Shown: positions 50,496 to 59,591, numbered from the stretch's first letter. The stretch is 64,000 bases of DNA from VAZQ01 sp963725065 (GCA_963725065.1 CAVRXD010000062.1:62001-126000), one strand, 5' to 3'. Made by a program: numbers and translations. The notes: generated by a model from the letters alone, not told the origin.

Positions 50496-51092
50496 ATGGC
50501 GCAGGAGACCGAGACGCGGCACGGCCTGGACGCGATCGCGGGCGTTGCGCGCGAGGCGTCCCGTAAGGGGCCGCCGCCGGTGCACCTTTGGAACCCGCCG
50601 TTTTGCGGGGACCTCGACATGCGCATCGCCTCGGACGGCACCTGGTTCTATCTGAAGACCCCGATCGGCCGGCCGGCGCTGGTAAAGCTGTTTGCTTCGG
50701 TGTTGAAGCGCGAAGGGGACGAATACTTTCTGGTGACGCCGGTCGAGAAATGCGGGCTGGTCGTCGAGGACGCGCCATTCCTCGCCGTGGAGCTGAAAGT
50801 CGAGCATGGCGACCGCGGTCCGACGCTCCGGTTTCGCACCAATGTCGACGACTGGGTCGCGTGTGGCCCCGGCCATGCGTTGCGGTTCGAGCCTGAGCCC
50901 GAGACCGGGGGTCTCAAGCCCTATCTCCATGTGCGGCGCGACCTCTGGGCGAAAGTCACGCGCGCCTTGTTTTACGACCTCGTCGAGCTCGGCCAGGAGC
51001 GCGACATCGACGGGCGACGGATGTTCGGCGTTGCGTCAGCGGGCGAGTTCTTCGCGATGGCGCCGGCCGACAGCCTGAAGGGACTTGCTTGA
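50496..51092 (+). CDS. DUF1285 protein
   Basis: The 198-residue protein matches DUF1285: PPPVHLWNPPFCGDLDMRIA, DGTWFYLKTPIGRPALVKLF and YFLVTPVEKCGLVVEDAPFL are family phrases, with a beta-rich N-terminal and C-terminal domain (a mosaic PH-like and OB-like fold in the known structures). Function unknown. The ATG at 50496 follows CGAGGAC; the reading frame continues upstream into the kup gene but that part is not coding. Its stop codon overlaps the start of the Nudix gene (TGATG), so the two are translationally coupled. Confidence 0.88.
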   Translation: MAQETETRHGLDAIAGVAREASRKGPPPVHLWNPPFCGDLDMRIASDGTWFYLKTPIGRPALVKLFASVLKREGDEYFLVTPVEKCGLVVEDAPFLAVELKVEHGDRGPTLRFRTNVDDWVACGPGHALRFEPEPETGGLKPYLHVRRDLWAKVTRALFYDLVELGQERDIDGRRMFGVASAGEFFAMAPADSLKGLA

Positions 51093-51748
51093 TGGACGTG
51101 GCACTGCCGAGCGGCGAAACCAGCCACGACTTCTTCCGCCGCGCGCGCGCGCGTCTCACCCTCGACGTCCCGGCCGCGCTCGACGATCACACGGCGCCGG
51201 CCACGCGCGGCGATCTCGATCTCGAGCCGTCGCTCTGGGAGCGTGCCGGCGTCAAGGCGACACGACCGGCCGCTGTGCTCATTCCGGTTGTCGACCGGCC
51301 CGAGCCCGCCGTGCTGCTCACGCTGCGCACCGAGCTGCCGAGCCATCCCGGCCAGATCGCGTTTCCCGGCGGCAAGATCGATCCGCACGACCGGACTCCA
51401 GCCGATGCCGCCTTGCGCGAAGCGCGCGAGGAGATCGGGCTTGCGCCGGCACTGATCGAGCCGATCGGGTATCTCGACCTTTATCTGACCTTCTCCGGCT
51501 ATCGCATCCTGCCGACGGTCGCGCGCGTCCGTCCCGACTACAAGTTGGTATTGTGCGAAGCGGAAGTCGCCGATGCCTTCGAGGTACCGCTCGCCTTCCT
51601 GATGGATGCACAGAATCACGCGCTGCACAGCCGCGACTGGAAAGGCATCGAGCGGAAGTACTACGCAATGCCGTTCGGTGAGCGCTACATCTGGGGCGTG
51701 ACCGCGGGGATCCTTCGCAATCTTTACGAACGCCTCTATCAAGGCTGA
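51092..51748 (+). CDS. Nudix hydrolase, CoA pyrophosphatase (NudL) type
   Basis: The 218-residue protein has AAVLIPVVDRPEPAVLLTLR, HPGQIAFPGGKIDPHDRTP and ADAALREAREEIGL: the extended NudL-type box (LLxxRxxxxxxHxGxxxFPGG) plus Nudix consensus. The family hydrolyses CoA to 3',5'-ADP and 4'-phosphopantetheine. Translation starts at ATG 51092, one base overlapping the DUF1285 stop. A DUF1285-Nudix-DUF6111-like-CCA order is common in Hyphomicrobiales. Confidence 0.9.
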   Translation: MDVALPSGETSHDFFRRARARLTLDVPAALDDHTAPATRGDLDLEPSLWERAGVKATRPAAVLIPVVDRPEPAVLLTLRTELPSHPGQIAFPGGKIDPHDRTPADAALREAREEIGLAPALIEPIGYLDLYLTFSGYRILPTVARVRPDYKLVLCEAEVADAFEVPLAFLMDAQNHALHSRDWKGIERKYYAMPFGERYIWGVTAGILRNLYERLYQG

Positions 51749-51911
51749 TCCCATGTCCATCGGGTTGGGCATCCAGCATTCAGACGGCGCCCGGAAGTCC
51801 GGTCCCAATGTCGCGGATTACTGGCAGGTCGGCTTTCGCCTATGATGATGTCATGCGCCTGGGGATCGTACCGGGAGCACGGATGGTGACTCCGAACGCA
51901 CTCGGTTTGCC

Positions 51912-52175
51912 ATGATCCGCCCGGTCCTGACCGAGATCGCCCTGTTTCTGGCGCCGTTTATCGCCTACGCCATTTTCCTGTGGGCGACCAAGGCGGGGGT
52001 GCTGCATCCGGGCTCCTGGACGCTTCAGCGCGTCGCTTGGCTGCTGATGGCGGCGCTCGTCCTCATGATCGGCAGCTTCGTCGTGCTCGCGCAGTGGGGC
52101 GGCTCGCCGCCGGGCTCGACCTATGTTCCCGCCCGGATCGAAGATGGCCGGTTCGTGCCGGGTGAAACCAAGTGA
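51912..52175 (+). CDS. Small two-helix membrane protein (DUF6111-like)
   Basis: The 87-residue protein has two transmembrane segments (EIALFLAPFIAYAIFLWATK and AWLLMAALVLMIGSFVVLAQ) and a short tail PPGSTYVPARIEDGRFVPGE. It overlaps the CCA gene start by four bases (GTGA), implying coupled translation. A family of this shape is found in the same position in related genomes, labelled DUF6111; function unknown. Confidence 0.8.
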   Translation: MIRPVLTEIALFLAPFIAYAIFLWATKAGVLHPGSWTLQRVAWLLMAALVLMIGSFVVLAQWGGSPPGSTYVPARIEDGRFVPGETK

Positions 52176-53440
52176 CGGAGATCCTGCGTCGCCTCGACGC
52201 CGCGTGGCTGCGGGAGGCGCGGCTCAGCGACCTGCTGGCCGTGCTCGACGGCGCCGGCGAGGAGGCGCGCGTGGTCGGCGGCGCTGTGCGCAACGCGCTG
52301 CTGGCCGAGCCGATTGGCGAAATCGACGTTGCCACCACCGCGCTGCCGGCGGAGGTGATCCGTCGGGCTCAGGCGGCCGGCTTCAAGGCGGTGCCCACCG
52401 GGATCGAGCACGGCACCATTACCGTTGTCGTCCATGGGCAGCCGTTCGAGGTCACAACCCTGCGCGAGGACGTCGAGACCTTCGGGCGCCATGCGAAGGT
52501 GGCGTTCGGGCGAGACTGGAAACAGGATGCCGAGCGGCGCGACTTCACCATGAACGCGCTGTCGGCTGCGCGCGACGGCACCGTCTACGATTATGTGGGC
52601 GGGCTGGCCGACGTCGCGGCAAGACGCGTGCGTTTCATCGGCGATGCCGCCGCGCGCATCGCCGAAGACTACCTCCGTATCCTGCGTTTCTTTCGCTTTC
52701 ACGCCGCCTATGGCGAGGGCGCGCTCGATCCGGCGGGGCTTGCCGCCTGCATTGCCGGGCGCGCCGGCCTCGACCAGTTGTCGCGTGAGCGCGTCCGCGC
52801 CGAGCTCCTCAAGCTCCTGCTTGCCAAGCGTGCGGTGCCGGCGATTGCCGCGATGACGGAAGCGGGATTGCTCGATCGCATTCTCGGCGGCGTGCCGCTG
52901 CTCGCCAGTCACGCCAAGATGGGGACACTCGAGGCCACCCTGGGGCTCGCGCCGGATGCGATGCGCCGCCTCGCGGCGCTCGCTGTGTCGGTGGTCGAAG
53001 ACGCCGAGCGCCTGCGCGAACGCTTGCGTCTCACCAATGCGGAATCTGCGCGCTGCGCCTCGATGGCCGATGGCTGGTGGCATATTTCGAGCCGTTTGGG
53101 CGAGCGGGAAGGGCGGGTCTTGCTCTATCGCCTCGGACCTGGACGCTACACCGATCGCGTGCTGCTGGCCTGGGCGCGCTCGTCCGTGGGCGCGGCGGAT
53201 CGGCAATGGCATTCGCTCGCAACCTTGCCTTCGCGTTGGAGCGCTCCGGTTTTCCCGCTCAAGTCCGCGGACTTCATCGGCCGTGGCATTGCGCCGGGGC
53301 CTGGCCTGGGCGCTGCTCTCGCCGCCGCCGAGGAGGCCTGGATCGCAGCGGGATTTCCGGATGACCGGGCAGCACTGGCGGCCATCGCCAATGCGACGGT
53401 CGCAGGCCTCCCGGCGCATTTGCCCCCGCGCGACGCCTGA
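52172..53440 (+). CDS. cca: CCA tRNA nucleotidyltransferase / poly(A) polymerase family
   Basis: The 422-residue enzyme adds or repairs the 3'-CCA end of tRNA. It shows VVGGAVRNALL (35-44), GEIDVATT (nucleotidyltransferase acidic pair E50/D52 in place of the usual DxD), TITVVVHGQPFEVTTLRED and the RRDFTMNALS and LRILRFFRFHA motifs of class II enzymes, followed by the helical C-terminal domain. The start is GTG at 52172, within the GTGA overlap with the previous gene. Cytoplasmic, housekeeping. Confidence 0.93.
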   Translation: MTEILRRLDAAWLREARLSDLLAVLDGAGEEARVVGGAVRNALLAEPIGEIDVATTALPAEVIRRAQAAGFKAVPTGIEHGTITVVVHGQPFEVTTLREDVETFGRHAKVAFGRDWKQDAERRDFTMNALSAARDGTVYDYVGGLADVAARRVRFIGDAAARIAEDYLRILRFFRFHAAYGEGALDPAGLAACIAGRAGLDQLSRERVRAELLKLLLAKRAVPAIAAMTEAGLLDRILGGVPLLASHAKMGTLEATLGLAPDAMRRLAALAVSVVEDAERLRERLRLTNAESARCASMADGWWHISSRLGEREGRVLLYRLGPGRYTDRVLLAWARSSVGAADRQWHSLATLPSRWSAPVFPLKSADFIGRGIAPGPGLGAALAAAEEAWIAAGFPDDRAALAAIANATVAGLPAHLPPRDA

Positions 53441-53550
53441 CGTCGCGTGGCCTGCGCCCTGCGCGCAGGAATAAACCTTGTTCCGAGGGATGCCGGACGT
53501 CGGTCGCCGTGCGACTCGCCCGCCACGGCATTTCGCACTACATTGCGGTG

Positions 53551-53811
53551 ATGAGGCGTCTTACCAACACCACCGGCCGTCCAGCCGACGTCGCCCGACG
53601 CTCGGCGAAAGCGCTCGCCGGCCACGTGCGTACGCGCGACGCGTTCCGGCGCGAGACCTTTGCGCTGCCGCGCGAGGCCGCGCGCGAGAAGGCGCGTGAG
53701 ATGTTCCGCCGGTTTCCCAAGGCCGCCTACATGACCGAGATCGAGTCCTGGCGCGTGCTGCCCGGCGATCGCATCGAATTCACCATGCGGCGTCTTCCCA
53801 GCGCGGATTGA
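53551..53811 (+). CDS. Small conserved hypothetical protein
   Basis: The 86-residue basic protein begins MRRLTNTTGRPADVARRSAK; its C-terminal half FPKAAYMTEIESWRVLPGD followed by RIEFTMRRL looks conserved. It has no membrane segment. An upstream in-frame ATG at 53509 would add 14 residues; the internal one is preferred by composition. It may be a small DNA- or RNA-binding protein, but that is not shown. Confidence 0.6.
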   Translation: MRRLTNTTGRPADVARRSAKALAGHVRTRDAFRRETFALPREAAREKAREMFRRFPKAAYMTEIESWRVLPGDRIEFTMRRLPSAD

Positions 53812-53877
53812 GGTCGCGCGCGGTGCGCGGCGGCCGGCGCCACGGACGGCGGGAGAGTTCGGGCAGCGGTATGGCGG

Positions 53878-54264
53878 CTACGGGCGCGCGACGTCGACGA
53901 TTTTCCACGGGCTGATGATGTCGACGATCTTCCTGTCATCGGGATTCACGACCAACAGCAGCTTGCCCAGCGTCGCGTAGCGATAGGGCTGCAGCATCGG
54001 GATCTGCGCGGTGACGGTTTCAGGCCACATGTGCAGCGCCACCGAGGGAGGCACCGATGTGAACATCGACGGCTTGCATTCGCATGGCGTGCCGCCGTCA
54101 TCGGCGGGGGTATTACGCCCCATCCGCTGCCAGATCAGATCTTCCTGGGCACCCGTCAGGACGAAATCGTCGGAGGCGTGGAAACGCGCATGCCCCGCCG
54201 CTGCCAAGCCGCTGCTGGAAAGCAACAGCATGACCGCAAATCCGCACCGGCGAGAAAATGTCAT
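53878..54264 (-). CDS. Secreted DUF1236-like protein
   Basis: The 128-residue product starts MTFSRRCGFAVMLLLSSSGLAAAG, a signal peptide, and then has FVLTGAQEDLIWQRMGRN and VPPSVALHMWPETVTAQIPM, YRYATLGKLLLVVNPDDRKIVDII: the pattern of the alphaproteobacterial DUF1236 family (VPPxVxLxxLPxxV...YRYxxxxxxxxLVDPxxRxVVxxI). Function unknown; periplasmic. Convergent with the preceding small gene and divergent from the TauE/SafE gene. Confidence 0.7.
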   Translation of the reverse strand: MTFSRRCGFAVMLLLSSSGLAAAGHARFHASDDFVLTGAQEDLIWQRMGRNTPADDGGTPCECKPSMFTSVPPSVALHMWPETVTAQIPMLQPYRYATLGKLLLVVNPDDRKIVDIISPWKIVDVARP

Positions 54265-54447
54265 TCGAAGTCCGAACAACTTTGTGCCCTGAGCGGATAA
54301 CCGGAAAGTCCTTGCCAGGTTTCATTACAAAGTCGTCATGATCGGTGTAGCGCCAGAACTCGACCGTCGCTGCGAACGCTGGGATCGGGGCTGGTGCCGA
54401 CAGAAGCGAGTGGGGGAAGCCGGGGTGGCTGGTATAAGGTCGCCGTG

Positions 54448-55215
54448 ATGCTCGAATCGGTCCTCTCCGGCTTCACCGACATCTCCTTGCTGGAACTCAT
54501 CCTGATCGCGGGGATGGCGCTGATCGCCTCGGTCGTCGGCGGGGTCGCCGGCTACGGCACCGGCGCGTTGATGCCGCTGGTGCTCGTGCCAATCGTGGGC
54601 GCGGAGCCGGTCGTGCCGATCCTCTCTTTGTCGGCGCTGTTCACAAATACCAGTCGCGTGGCGGCGTTCTGGCCTCTTATTGACCGGCGGCGGGCGCTGA
54701 TCGTGCTGGTCGCCGCGGTGCCCACCTGTGCGCTCGGCGCCTGGGGCTACACCATGCTCACCGGCAAAGGCGCAGCGCTGGTCATCGGTGGAATGCTGAT
54801 GGCGAGCGTCCCGTTGCGCCGGCTGATGCGCCGGCGCGGACTGTCGCTCTCGAACCGCGGCTTGGGCGTTGCGTCCTTCGGCTGGGGACCGCTCGCCGGT
54901 GGCACCGTGGGTGCCGGCATTATCCTGCTGTCGCTCCTGATGGCCGCGGGGCTGGAAGGCGCGGCCGTTGTCGCGACCGACGCCGTCGTCTCCATCGGCA
55001 TCGGGTTGACCAAGTTTGCGACCTTCGGGCTCGCGGGCGCCATTGACGTCAGGGTGATCGCGATTGCCCTGCTGATCGGCTGCGTGGCTTTTCCCGGCGC
55101 TTTCGTTGCCAAGGCGCTGACTGCGCGTCTGCCCTTGCATGTGCACACCGCGATCCTCGACGCGATGGTGCTGGGCGGCGGCGCAGCAATGATCGCCAAT
55201 GCTTTCATGCATTGA
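54448..55215 (+). CDS. TauE/SafE family sulfite/anion exporter
   Basis: The 255-residue membrane protein is of the TauE/SafE (former DUF81) family: VGGVAGYGTGALMPLVLVPIVG and VPILSLSALFTNTSRVAAF form the first repeat, and a second comparable half follows (GPLAGGTVGAGIILLSLLMAAGL). About seven to eight helices are expected. Members export sulfite, sulfoacetate or other organic anions. ATG at 54448 has AAGG eight bases before it. Substrate cannot be assigned. Confidence 0.88.
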   Translation: MLESVLSGFTDISLLELILIAGMALIASVVGGVAGYGTGALMPLVLVPIVGAEPVVPILSLSALFTNTSRVAAFWPLIDRRRALIVLVAAVPTCALGAWGYTMLTGKGAALVIGGMLMASVPLRRLMRRRGLSLSNRGLGVASFGWGPLAGGTVGAGIILLSLLMAAGLEGAAVVATDAVVSIGIGLTKFATFGLAGAIDVRVIAIALLIGCVAFPGAFVAKALTARLPLHVHTAILDAMVLGGGAAMIANAFMH

Positions 55216-55247
55216 GGGTAGGCTGCAGCGCGAGCGGAAAAAAGTCT

Positions 55248-55532
55248 TCAGCCCGCCTTGCGCTTGGACCTTGCCGATTTGACCTCGTCTTCGTCGGCTT
55301 TCTCGCGGTCCGTCGCGTCATCCCCAGGCTCGTCCTCGTTGTTCTCGTCATCCTCGTCTTCGTCGACCGGATCGGACCCGATCATCAGCGCGACGCTCGG
55401 GATGCTCTCACGGAACAATTCGCCTTCCTCGCCGAGCCAAAGGCAGTCGACGCTGTCCTCCCCGACGGCCGTCACCGTCATGGGCGATCCCCCTGATTTC
55501 AGAAATACGACATCTCCAGGCGCAAACGCCAT
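55248..55532 (-). CDS. YodC-family (DUF2158) protein with acidic tail
   Basis: The 94-residue protein starts MAFAPGDVVFLKSGGSPMTV, a classic DUF2158 beginning (GDVVxLKSGGxxMTV), and then VDCLWLGEEGELFRESIPS. The C-terminal 40 residues are strongly acidic (VDEDEDDENNEDEPGDDA) and end in a basic KRK segment. Function unknown; small cytoplasmic protein. It is divergent from hemF's region by strand continuity only (same strand, 58 bp). Confidence 0.85.
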   Translation of the reverse strand: MAFAPGDVVFLKSGGSPMTVTAVGEDSVDCLWLGEEGELFRESIPSVALMIGSDPVDEDEDDENNEDEPGDDATDREKADEDEVKSARSKRKAG

Positions 55533-55590
55533 GACATCCTCCTCATCGTGGCTCGGAGGGCGAGCATACGCGCCATCGATGACAGATCGA

Positions 55591-56484
55591 TCACGGCCAT
55601 TTCACCACCGGTGGCAGCGAGGACAGGATCGAATCGACATTGCCGCCAGTGCGGAGCCCGAAAATAGTGCCGCGATCGTAGAGCAGGTTGAACTCCACAT
55701 AGCGGCCGCGGCGCACAAGCTGCTCCTCGCGTTCGGCCGCGCTCCAGGGTGTGGTGAAATTCCGGCGCACCAGTTCGGGGTAAGTCTGCAGGAACGCGCT
55801 GCCTACGTCCCGCGTGAAGGCGAAGTCGGCATCCCAGTCTCCGCTGTCGACGTAATCGTAGAAAATGCCGCCGATCCCTCGCATCTCCTTGCGGTGCTTC
55901 AAGTAGAAATATTCATCGCACCAGCGCTTGTACTTGTCGTACGGCGCCACGCTTGCATGGGCGTCGCAAGCCTGCTTCATCGCGGCGTGGAACGCGATCG
56001 TGTCGGCATCGTCCTGCGTGCGGCGCGCGTCGAGTACCGGCGTTAAGTCGGCGCCGCCGCCGAACCACGCCTTGGTCGTCACGACGAAGCGCGTGTTCAT
56101 GTGCACCGCCGGCACGTGCGGGTTTTGTGGATGGCCGATCAACGAAATGCCGGACGCCCAAAACCGCGGATCGGCGTCGGCGCCGGGGATCTCTTTGCGG
56201 AACTCCGGCGCAAACTCTCCGAAAACGGTCGAGACGTGGACGCCGACCTTTTCAAACACGCGGCCATGCATGATCGACATCACCCCGCCGCCGCCGTCCG
56301 CGCCGCTGTGATCGCTGCGGCTCCAGGGCGTGCGAACGAACCGCCCCGCGGTACGATCCGCGAATGGCGCGCCGGCCGGCAACCCGGCTTCCACAGCCTC
56401 CAATGCCGCGCAGATGTCATCCCGCAATGATTCGAACCATGCACGTGCGCGGGTTTTGCGCGTCTCGAGCGGATCATTGCTCAT
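55591..56484 (-). CDS. hemF: Coproporphyrinogen III oxidase, aerobic (HemF)
   Basis: HemF converts coproporphyrinogen III to protoporphyrinogen IX with O2. The 297-residue protein is full length, with GGGGVMSIMHGRVFEKVGVHV, RVVV-like VTTKAWFGGGADLTP, DEYFYLKHRKEMRGIGGIFYDY and the C-terminal RRGRYVEFNLLYDRGT, FGLRTGGNVDSILSSLPP. Conserved His and Asp in these blocks form the active site. It is in the cytoplasm. The 285-bp gap upstream lacks an evident Irr or FNR box. Confidence 0.96.
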   Translation of the reverse strand: MSNDPLETRKTRARAWFESLRDDICAALEAVEAGLPAGAPFADRTAGRFVRTPWSRSDHSGADGGGGVMSIMHGRVFEKVGVHVSTVFGEFAPEFRKEIPGADADPRFWASGISLIGHPQNPHVPAVHMNTRFVVTTKAWFGGGADLTPVLDARRTQDDADTIAFHAAMKQACDAHASVAPYDKYKRWCDEYFYLKHRKEMRGIGGIFYDYVDSGDWDADFAFTRDVGSAFLQTYPELVRRNFTTPWSAAEREEQLVRRGRYVEFNLLYDRGTIFGLRTGGNVDSILSSLPPVVKWP

Positions 56485-56676
56485 CGAAACCTCCGGTCCT
56501 CCCTTTAGGACATGGCCGCGTAGCCGTCACCTGCGGGCAAGCCAGTACCATTGCGGGCATGATCGCGATGCGCACGAGGTGTTTGGACGGGAGAAAATTG
56601 CAACTGAGCTTTTTTTTGCCATTGTTTCGGGAAACGTTGTGCATGTGGGGGATCGGGGAGTGCGATGTCGAACCCC

Positions 56677-56702
56677 CGCTTGCGTGGGGACTTGGCAAGC
56701 GG
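56677..56702. other. 8-bp hairpin downstream of trmL
   Basis: CCGCTTGC (56677-56684) and GCAAGCGG (56695-56702) pair perfectly around a 10-base loop, about 68 bases past the trmL stop on the minus strand. No T-run follows on that strand. A run of eight T at 56611-56618 on the + strand has no stem before it. The rest of 56485-56769 holds no gene I can support. Confidence 0.4.
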
Positions 56703-56769
56703 CGGGTGACGACAAGCGCCAAGCGAGCGATGCGGGTGAGGGGCAACGCCTTGGGGCGTGTACTGTCTC

Positions 56770-57282
56770 TCACCCGCCTCGTGCTTTCTGGACATCGGCA
56801 CGCGTGTCCGCTTCCGCGCCTGACGGCGCGATCTGTCGCATTGCTTCGCCCACCGCCATTGCCGCTGCCATCGCCACGTTGAGCGAGCGCAGGCCTGTCC
56901 GCATCGGAATGACCAGCCTCGCGTCGGCGGCCTCGTGCACCTTCTCGCCAGCGCCTGACGATTCCCGGCCGAACAGCAGGACGTCGCCGCGCTGATATGC
57001 GTGGTCGAGGTAGGACGAGCGCGCGTGCGTGGTGAACAGGATCAACCGCGCGGACGCGGTGCTGCGCCACGTCTCGAAGGCCTTCCAGCTCTGATGGCGT
57101 ACGACGTCCACCCGATCGAGATAGTCCATGCCGGCCCGCCGGAAGGCGCGGTCGGTGGTGGGAAAGCCCGCCGGTTCGATGATATGCGCCTCGACGCCGA
57201 GACAGGCGGCCAGACGAAGAATGGTCCCCGTGTTCTGGGGAATATCGGGCTCGAGCAGCGCAACGCGCAGGTGTGGGGTCAA
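56770..57282 (-). CDS. trmL: tRNA (cytidine(34)-2'-O)-methyltransferase, SPOUT family
   Basis: TrmL 2'-O-methylates the wobble C/U34 of tRNA(Leu). The protein starts LTPHLRVALLEPDIPQNTGT with a TTG at 57282 preceded by GGGAG five bases upstream; an in-frame ATG at 57330 lacks a ribosome site and adds 16 basic residues. Motifs: EPDIPQNTGTILRLAACLG, VLLFGRESSGAGEKVH and IPMRTGLRSLNVAMAAAMAV, the knotted SAM-binding C-terminus. At 170 residues it is slightly longer than the usual ~155, with an extra tail (SGAEADTRADVQKARGG). Confidence 0.92.
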   Translation of the reverse strand: MTPHLRVALLEPDIPQNTGTILRLAACLGVEAHIIEPAGFPTTDRAFRRAGMDYLDRVDVVRHQSWKAFETWRSTASARLILFTTHARSSYLDHAYQRGDVLLFGRESSGAGEKVHEAADARLVIPMRTGLRSLNVAMAAAMAVGEAMRQIAPSGAEADTRADVQKARGG

Positions 57283-57752
57283 GCTTGCTCCCGATCCGGT
57301 CGGCCTAATTCTGAGCGGCCTCGGCGGCATGAGGAATCGGCTTTGCTGCGACCGGGAATCCTGCCGGCAGAGCAGGGTCCGCCATGTGCCGGCTCCGGCC
57401 CGAGCAACCGGCCGCGTCCGGGCCGAAAACCTGCGCGCAGCAAAGAAGTTATGCGACTTTTGGTCATTGCGGTGCAGGCCAGCGCCTTCCCCACTTGCGC
57501 TCCCCTGGCAAGGGTGCCAATAAAACGCCGCTGGATTAAGCCGCTTCGCCTCTTGCTTGCAACCTAGCGTTCGCTTGTGAGAGGCCAGCGGCCGGTTCGC
57601 CCGCCGCCGCCAGGCGGCGTCTCCGTGTCGGGCGCCGGAGGAAGCCGTGGCCGCCTGCACGCAGGCAGGTTTACACAGCCTGCACGGGTTGGGCTGCAGG
57701 CTGCGCAAGCAGGCTGCGGGCGGACTGACGGAACAAGAAAGGGACTGTCACC
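57283..57752. other. Intergenic region and leader of the bc1 operon
   Basis: No gene is supported in these 470 bases. Two GC-rich hairpins lie in the likely untranslated leader of petA: CGCCGCC-GCCA-GGCGGCG (57602-57619) and GCCTGC-AC-GCAGGC (57653-57666). AT-richer bases around 57510-57560 could hold the promoter. No FixK/FNR box was recognised. Confidence 0.4.
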
Positions 57753-58280
57753 GTGACCACGATGTCCTCGGCCGAGCCGACACGTCGCGATTTTCTCTAT
57801 ATTGCGACGGCCTCCGTCGGCGCCGTCGGTGCCGCCGCGGCGCTGGTGCCGCTGATTGCACAGATGAACCCCGACGCTTCGACGATCGCGGCGGGAGCAC
57901 CGATCGAGGTCGACCTTACGCCCATCGCCGATGGTCAGGTCATCAAGGTGTTCTGGCGCGGCAAGCCGATCTACGTCAATCACCGCACCAAGAAGCAGAT
58001 CGAGGAGGCGGAGAACGTCGACGTGGCGAAGTTGCCCGATCCGCAGCCCGACTCCGCAAGGGTCAAGCCCGGCCATAGCCAGTGGAGTGTCCTAATCGGA
58101 ATCTGCACCCACCTCGGCTGCATTCCGATCGCCCATCAGGGGCCCTACGACGGTTACTTCTGCCCCTGTCACGGCTCGATCTACGATACCTCCGGTCGCA
58201 TTCGGCAAGGACCGGCGCCGTTGAACCTCGCGCTGCCGCCCTACGAATTCCTGTCCGATACCAAAATTCGGATCGGCTGA
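57753..58280 (+). CDS. petA: Ubiquinol-cytochrome c reductase Rieske iron-sulfur subunit
   Basis: The Rieske protein of the bc1 complex. The 175-residue product has a Tat-type RR motif and membrane anchor (TRRDFLYIATASVGAVGAAAA), then the [2Fe-2S] cluster binding motifs CTHLGC (C118, H120, C123) and CPCHGS (C137, C139, H140). The GTG start at 57753 has AAAGGGA eight bases upstream; an ATG three codons in is less well spaced. It is the first gene of the fbcFBC operon and works in the inner membrane, periplasmic side. Confidence 0.96.
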   Translation: MTTMSSAEPTRRDFLYIATASVGAVGAAAALVPLIAQMNPDASTIAAGAPIEVDLTPIADGQVIKVFWRGKPIYVNHRTKKQIEEAENVDVAKLPDPQPDSARVKPGHSQWSVLIGICTHLGCIPIAHQGPYDGYFCPCHGSIYDTSGRIRQGPAPLNLALPPYEFLSDTKIRIG

Positions 58281-58313
58281 CGGCCTCTCGACTTCATCCT
58301 TCAGGGTTCGATC

Positions 58314-59582
58314 ATGAGCGGACATTCGACTTACCAGCCGCAGAACGCATTCATGCAATGGATGGAGCGGCGGCTGCCGATCGCCGGGCTCGTCTATTCG
58401 TCGTTCATCGTCTACCCGACGCCGCGCAACCTGAACTACTGGTGGACATTCGGCGGCATCCTTTCCTTCATGCTCGCCGCGCAGATCGTCACCGGTGTCG
58501 TGCTGGCGATGCACTACACGCCGCACGTCGACATGGCTTTTAATTCCGTCGAGCAGATCATGCGCGACGTCAATTACGGCTGGCTGCTGCGCTACCTGCA
58601 CGCCAACGGCGCGTCCATGTTCTTCCTCGCCGCCTACATCCACATGTTTCGCGGCATGTACTACGGCTCCTACAAGGAGCCGCGCGAGGTGCTGTGGATA
58701 CTCGGCGTTATCCTTCTGCTGCTCATGATCATGACCGGCTTCATGGGCTACGTGCTGCCCTGGGGCCAGATGAGCTTCTGGGCCGCGACCGTCATCACCA
58801 ACCTGTTCTCGGCCATCCCGCTGGTGGGTGAATCCATCGTGACGTGGCTATGGGGAGGCTACTCGGTCGGCAATCCGACGCTCAACCGCTTCTACTCGCT
58901 GCACTACCTGCTGCCGTTCGTCATCGTCGGCGTCGTCGTGCTCCACGTCTGGGCGCTGCACATGGTGGGACAGAACAATCCGACCGGCATCGAGCCGAAG
59001 ACCGAGCGCGACACCGTCGCGTTCACGCCGTACGCGACGATCAAGGATGGATTCTTCCTGGTCGTGTTCTGCATCCTGTTCGCCTGGTTCGTGTTCTACA
59101 TCCCGAATTTTCTCGGCCATCCCGACAATTACATCCCGGCCAACCCGGCGGTGACCCCGACGCACATCGTCCCTGAATGGTATTACCTGCCGTTCTACGC
59201 CATCCTGCGCGCGATCCCGAACAAGCTTCTCGGCGTGATGGCGCTCGGTGCCTCGATCGTCATCCTGGCCTTCCTGCCGTGGCTCGATACCTCGAAAGTC
59301 AGGTCGGCGCGCTATCGCCCGCTCTACCGACAGTTCTTCTGGGCGTTCGTCATCGTCTGCATCGGTCTGGGCTGGCTCGGCTCCAAGCCGCCGGAGGGCA
59401 ACTATGTCCTCTTTGCGCGCATCTTCACCGTCTACTACTTCGCCTATTTCCTCGTGATCCTGCCGGTGCTGGGCAAGGTTGAGAGGACCAAGCCACTGCC
59501 GAATTCGATCGCGGACTCGGTGTTGCTGGAAGGCAAGCCGATCGGGGCGCCCGCTCCGCCTCCACCGCTCGCCAAGGCTTGA
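58314..59582 (+). CDS. petB: Cytochrome b subunit of the bc1 complex
   Basis: The 422-residue membrane protein binds two b-type hemes and forms the quinol sites. It shows the N-terminal WTFGGILSFMLAAQIVTGVVLAMHY with heme His, ASMFFLAAYIHMFRGMYYGS, MGYVLPWGQMSFW, and PEWYYLPFYAILRAIPNK (PEWY at the Qo site), with eight to nine helices. The C-terminal segment (VERTKPLPNSIADSVLLEGK) is proteobacterial. Starts 33 bp after petA; the next gene starts 9 bp after its stop. Confidence 0.97.
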   Translation: MSGHSTYQPQNAFMQWMERRLPIAGLVYSSFIVYPTPRNLNYWWTFGGILSFMLAAQIVTGVVLAMHYTPHVDMAFNSVEQIMRDVNYGWLLRYLHANGASMFFLAAYIHMFRGMYYGSYKEPREVLWILGVILLLLMIMTGFMGYVLPWGQMSFWAATVITNLFSAIPLVGESIVTWLWGGYSVGNPTLNRFYSLHYLLPFVIVGVVVLHVWALHMVGQNNPTGIEPKTERDTVAFTPYATIKDGFFLVVFCILFAWFVFYIPNFLGHPDNYIPANPAVTPTHIVPEWYYLPFYAILRAIPNKLLGVMALGASIVILAFLPWLDTSKVRSARYRPLYRQFFWAFVIVCIGLGWLGSKPPEGNYVLFARIFTVYYFAYFLVILPVLGKVERTKPLPNSIADSVLLEGKPIGAPAPPPPLAKA

Positions 59583-59591
59583 GGCCACACC

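Noticed and set aside
56611..56618. T8 run as an intrinsic terminator
   Set aside because: No GC-rich stem precedes it on the + strand and no + strand gene ends nearby.
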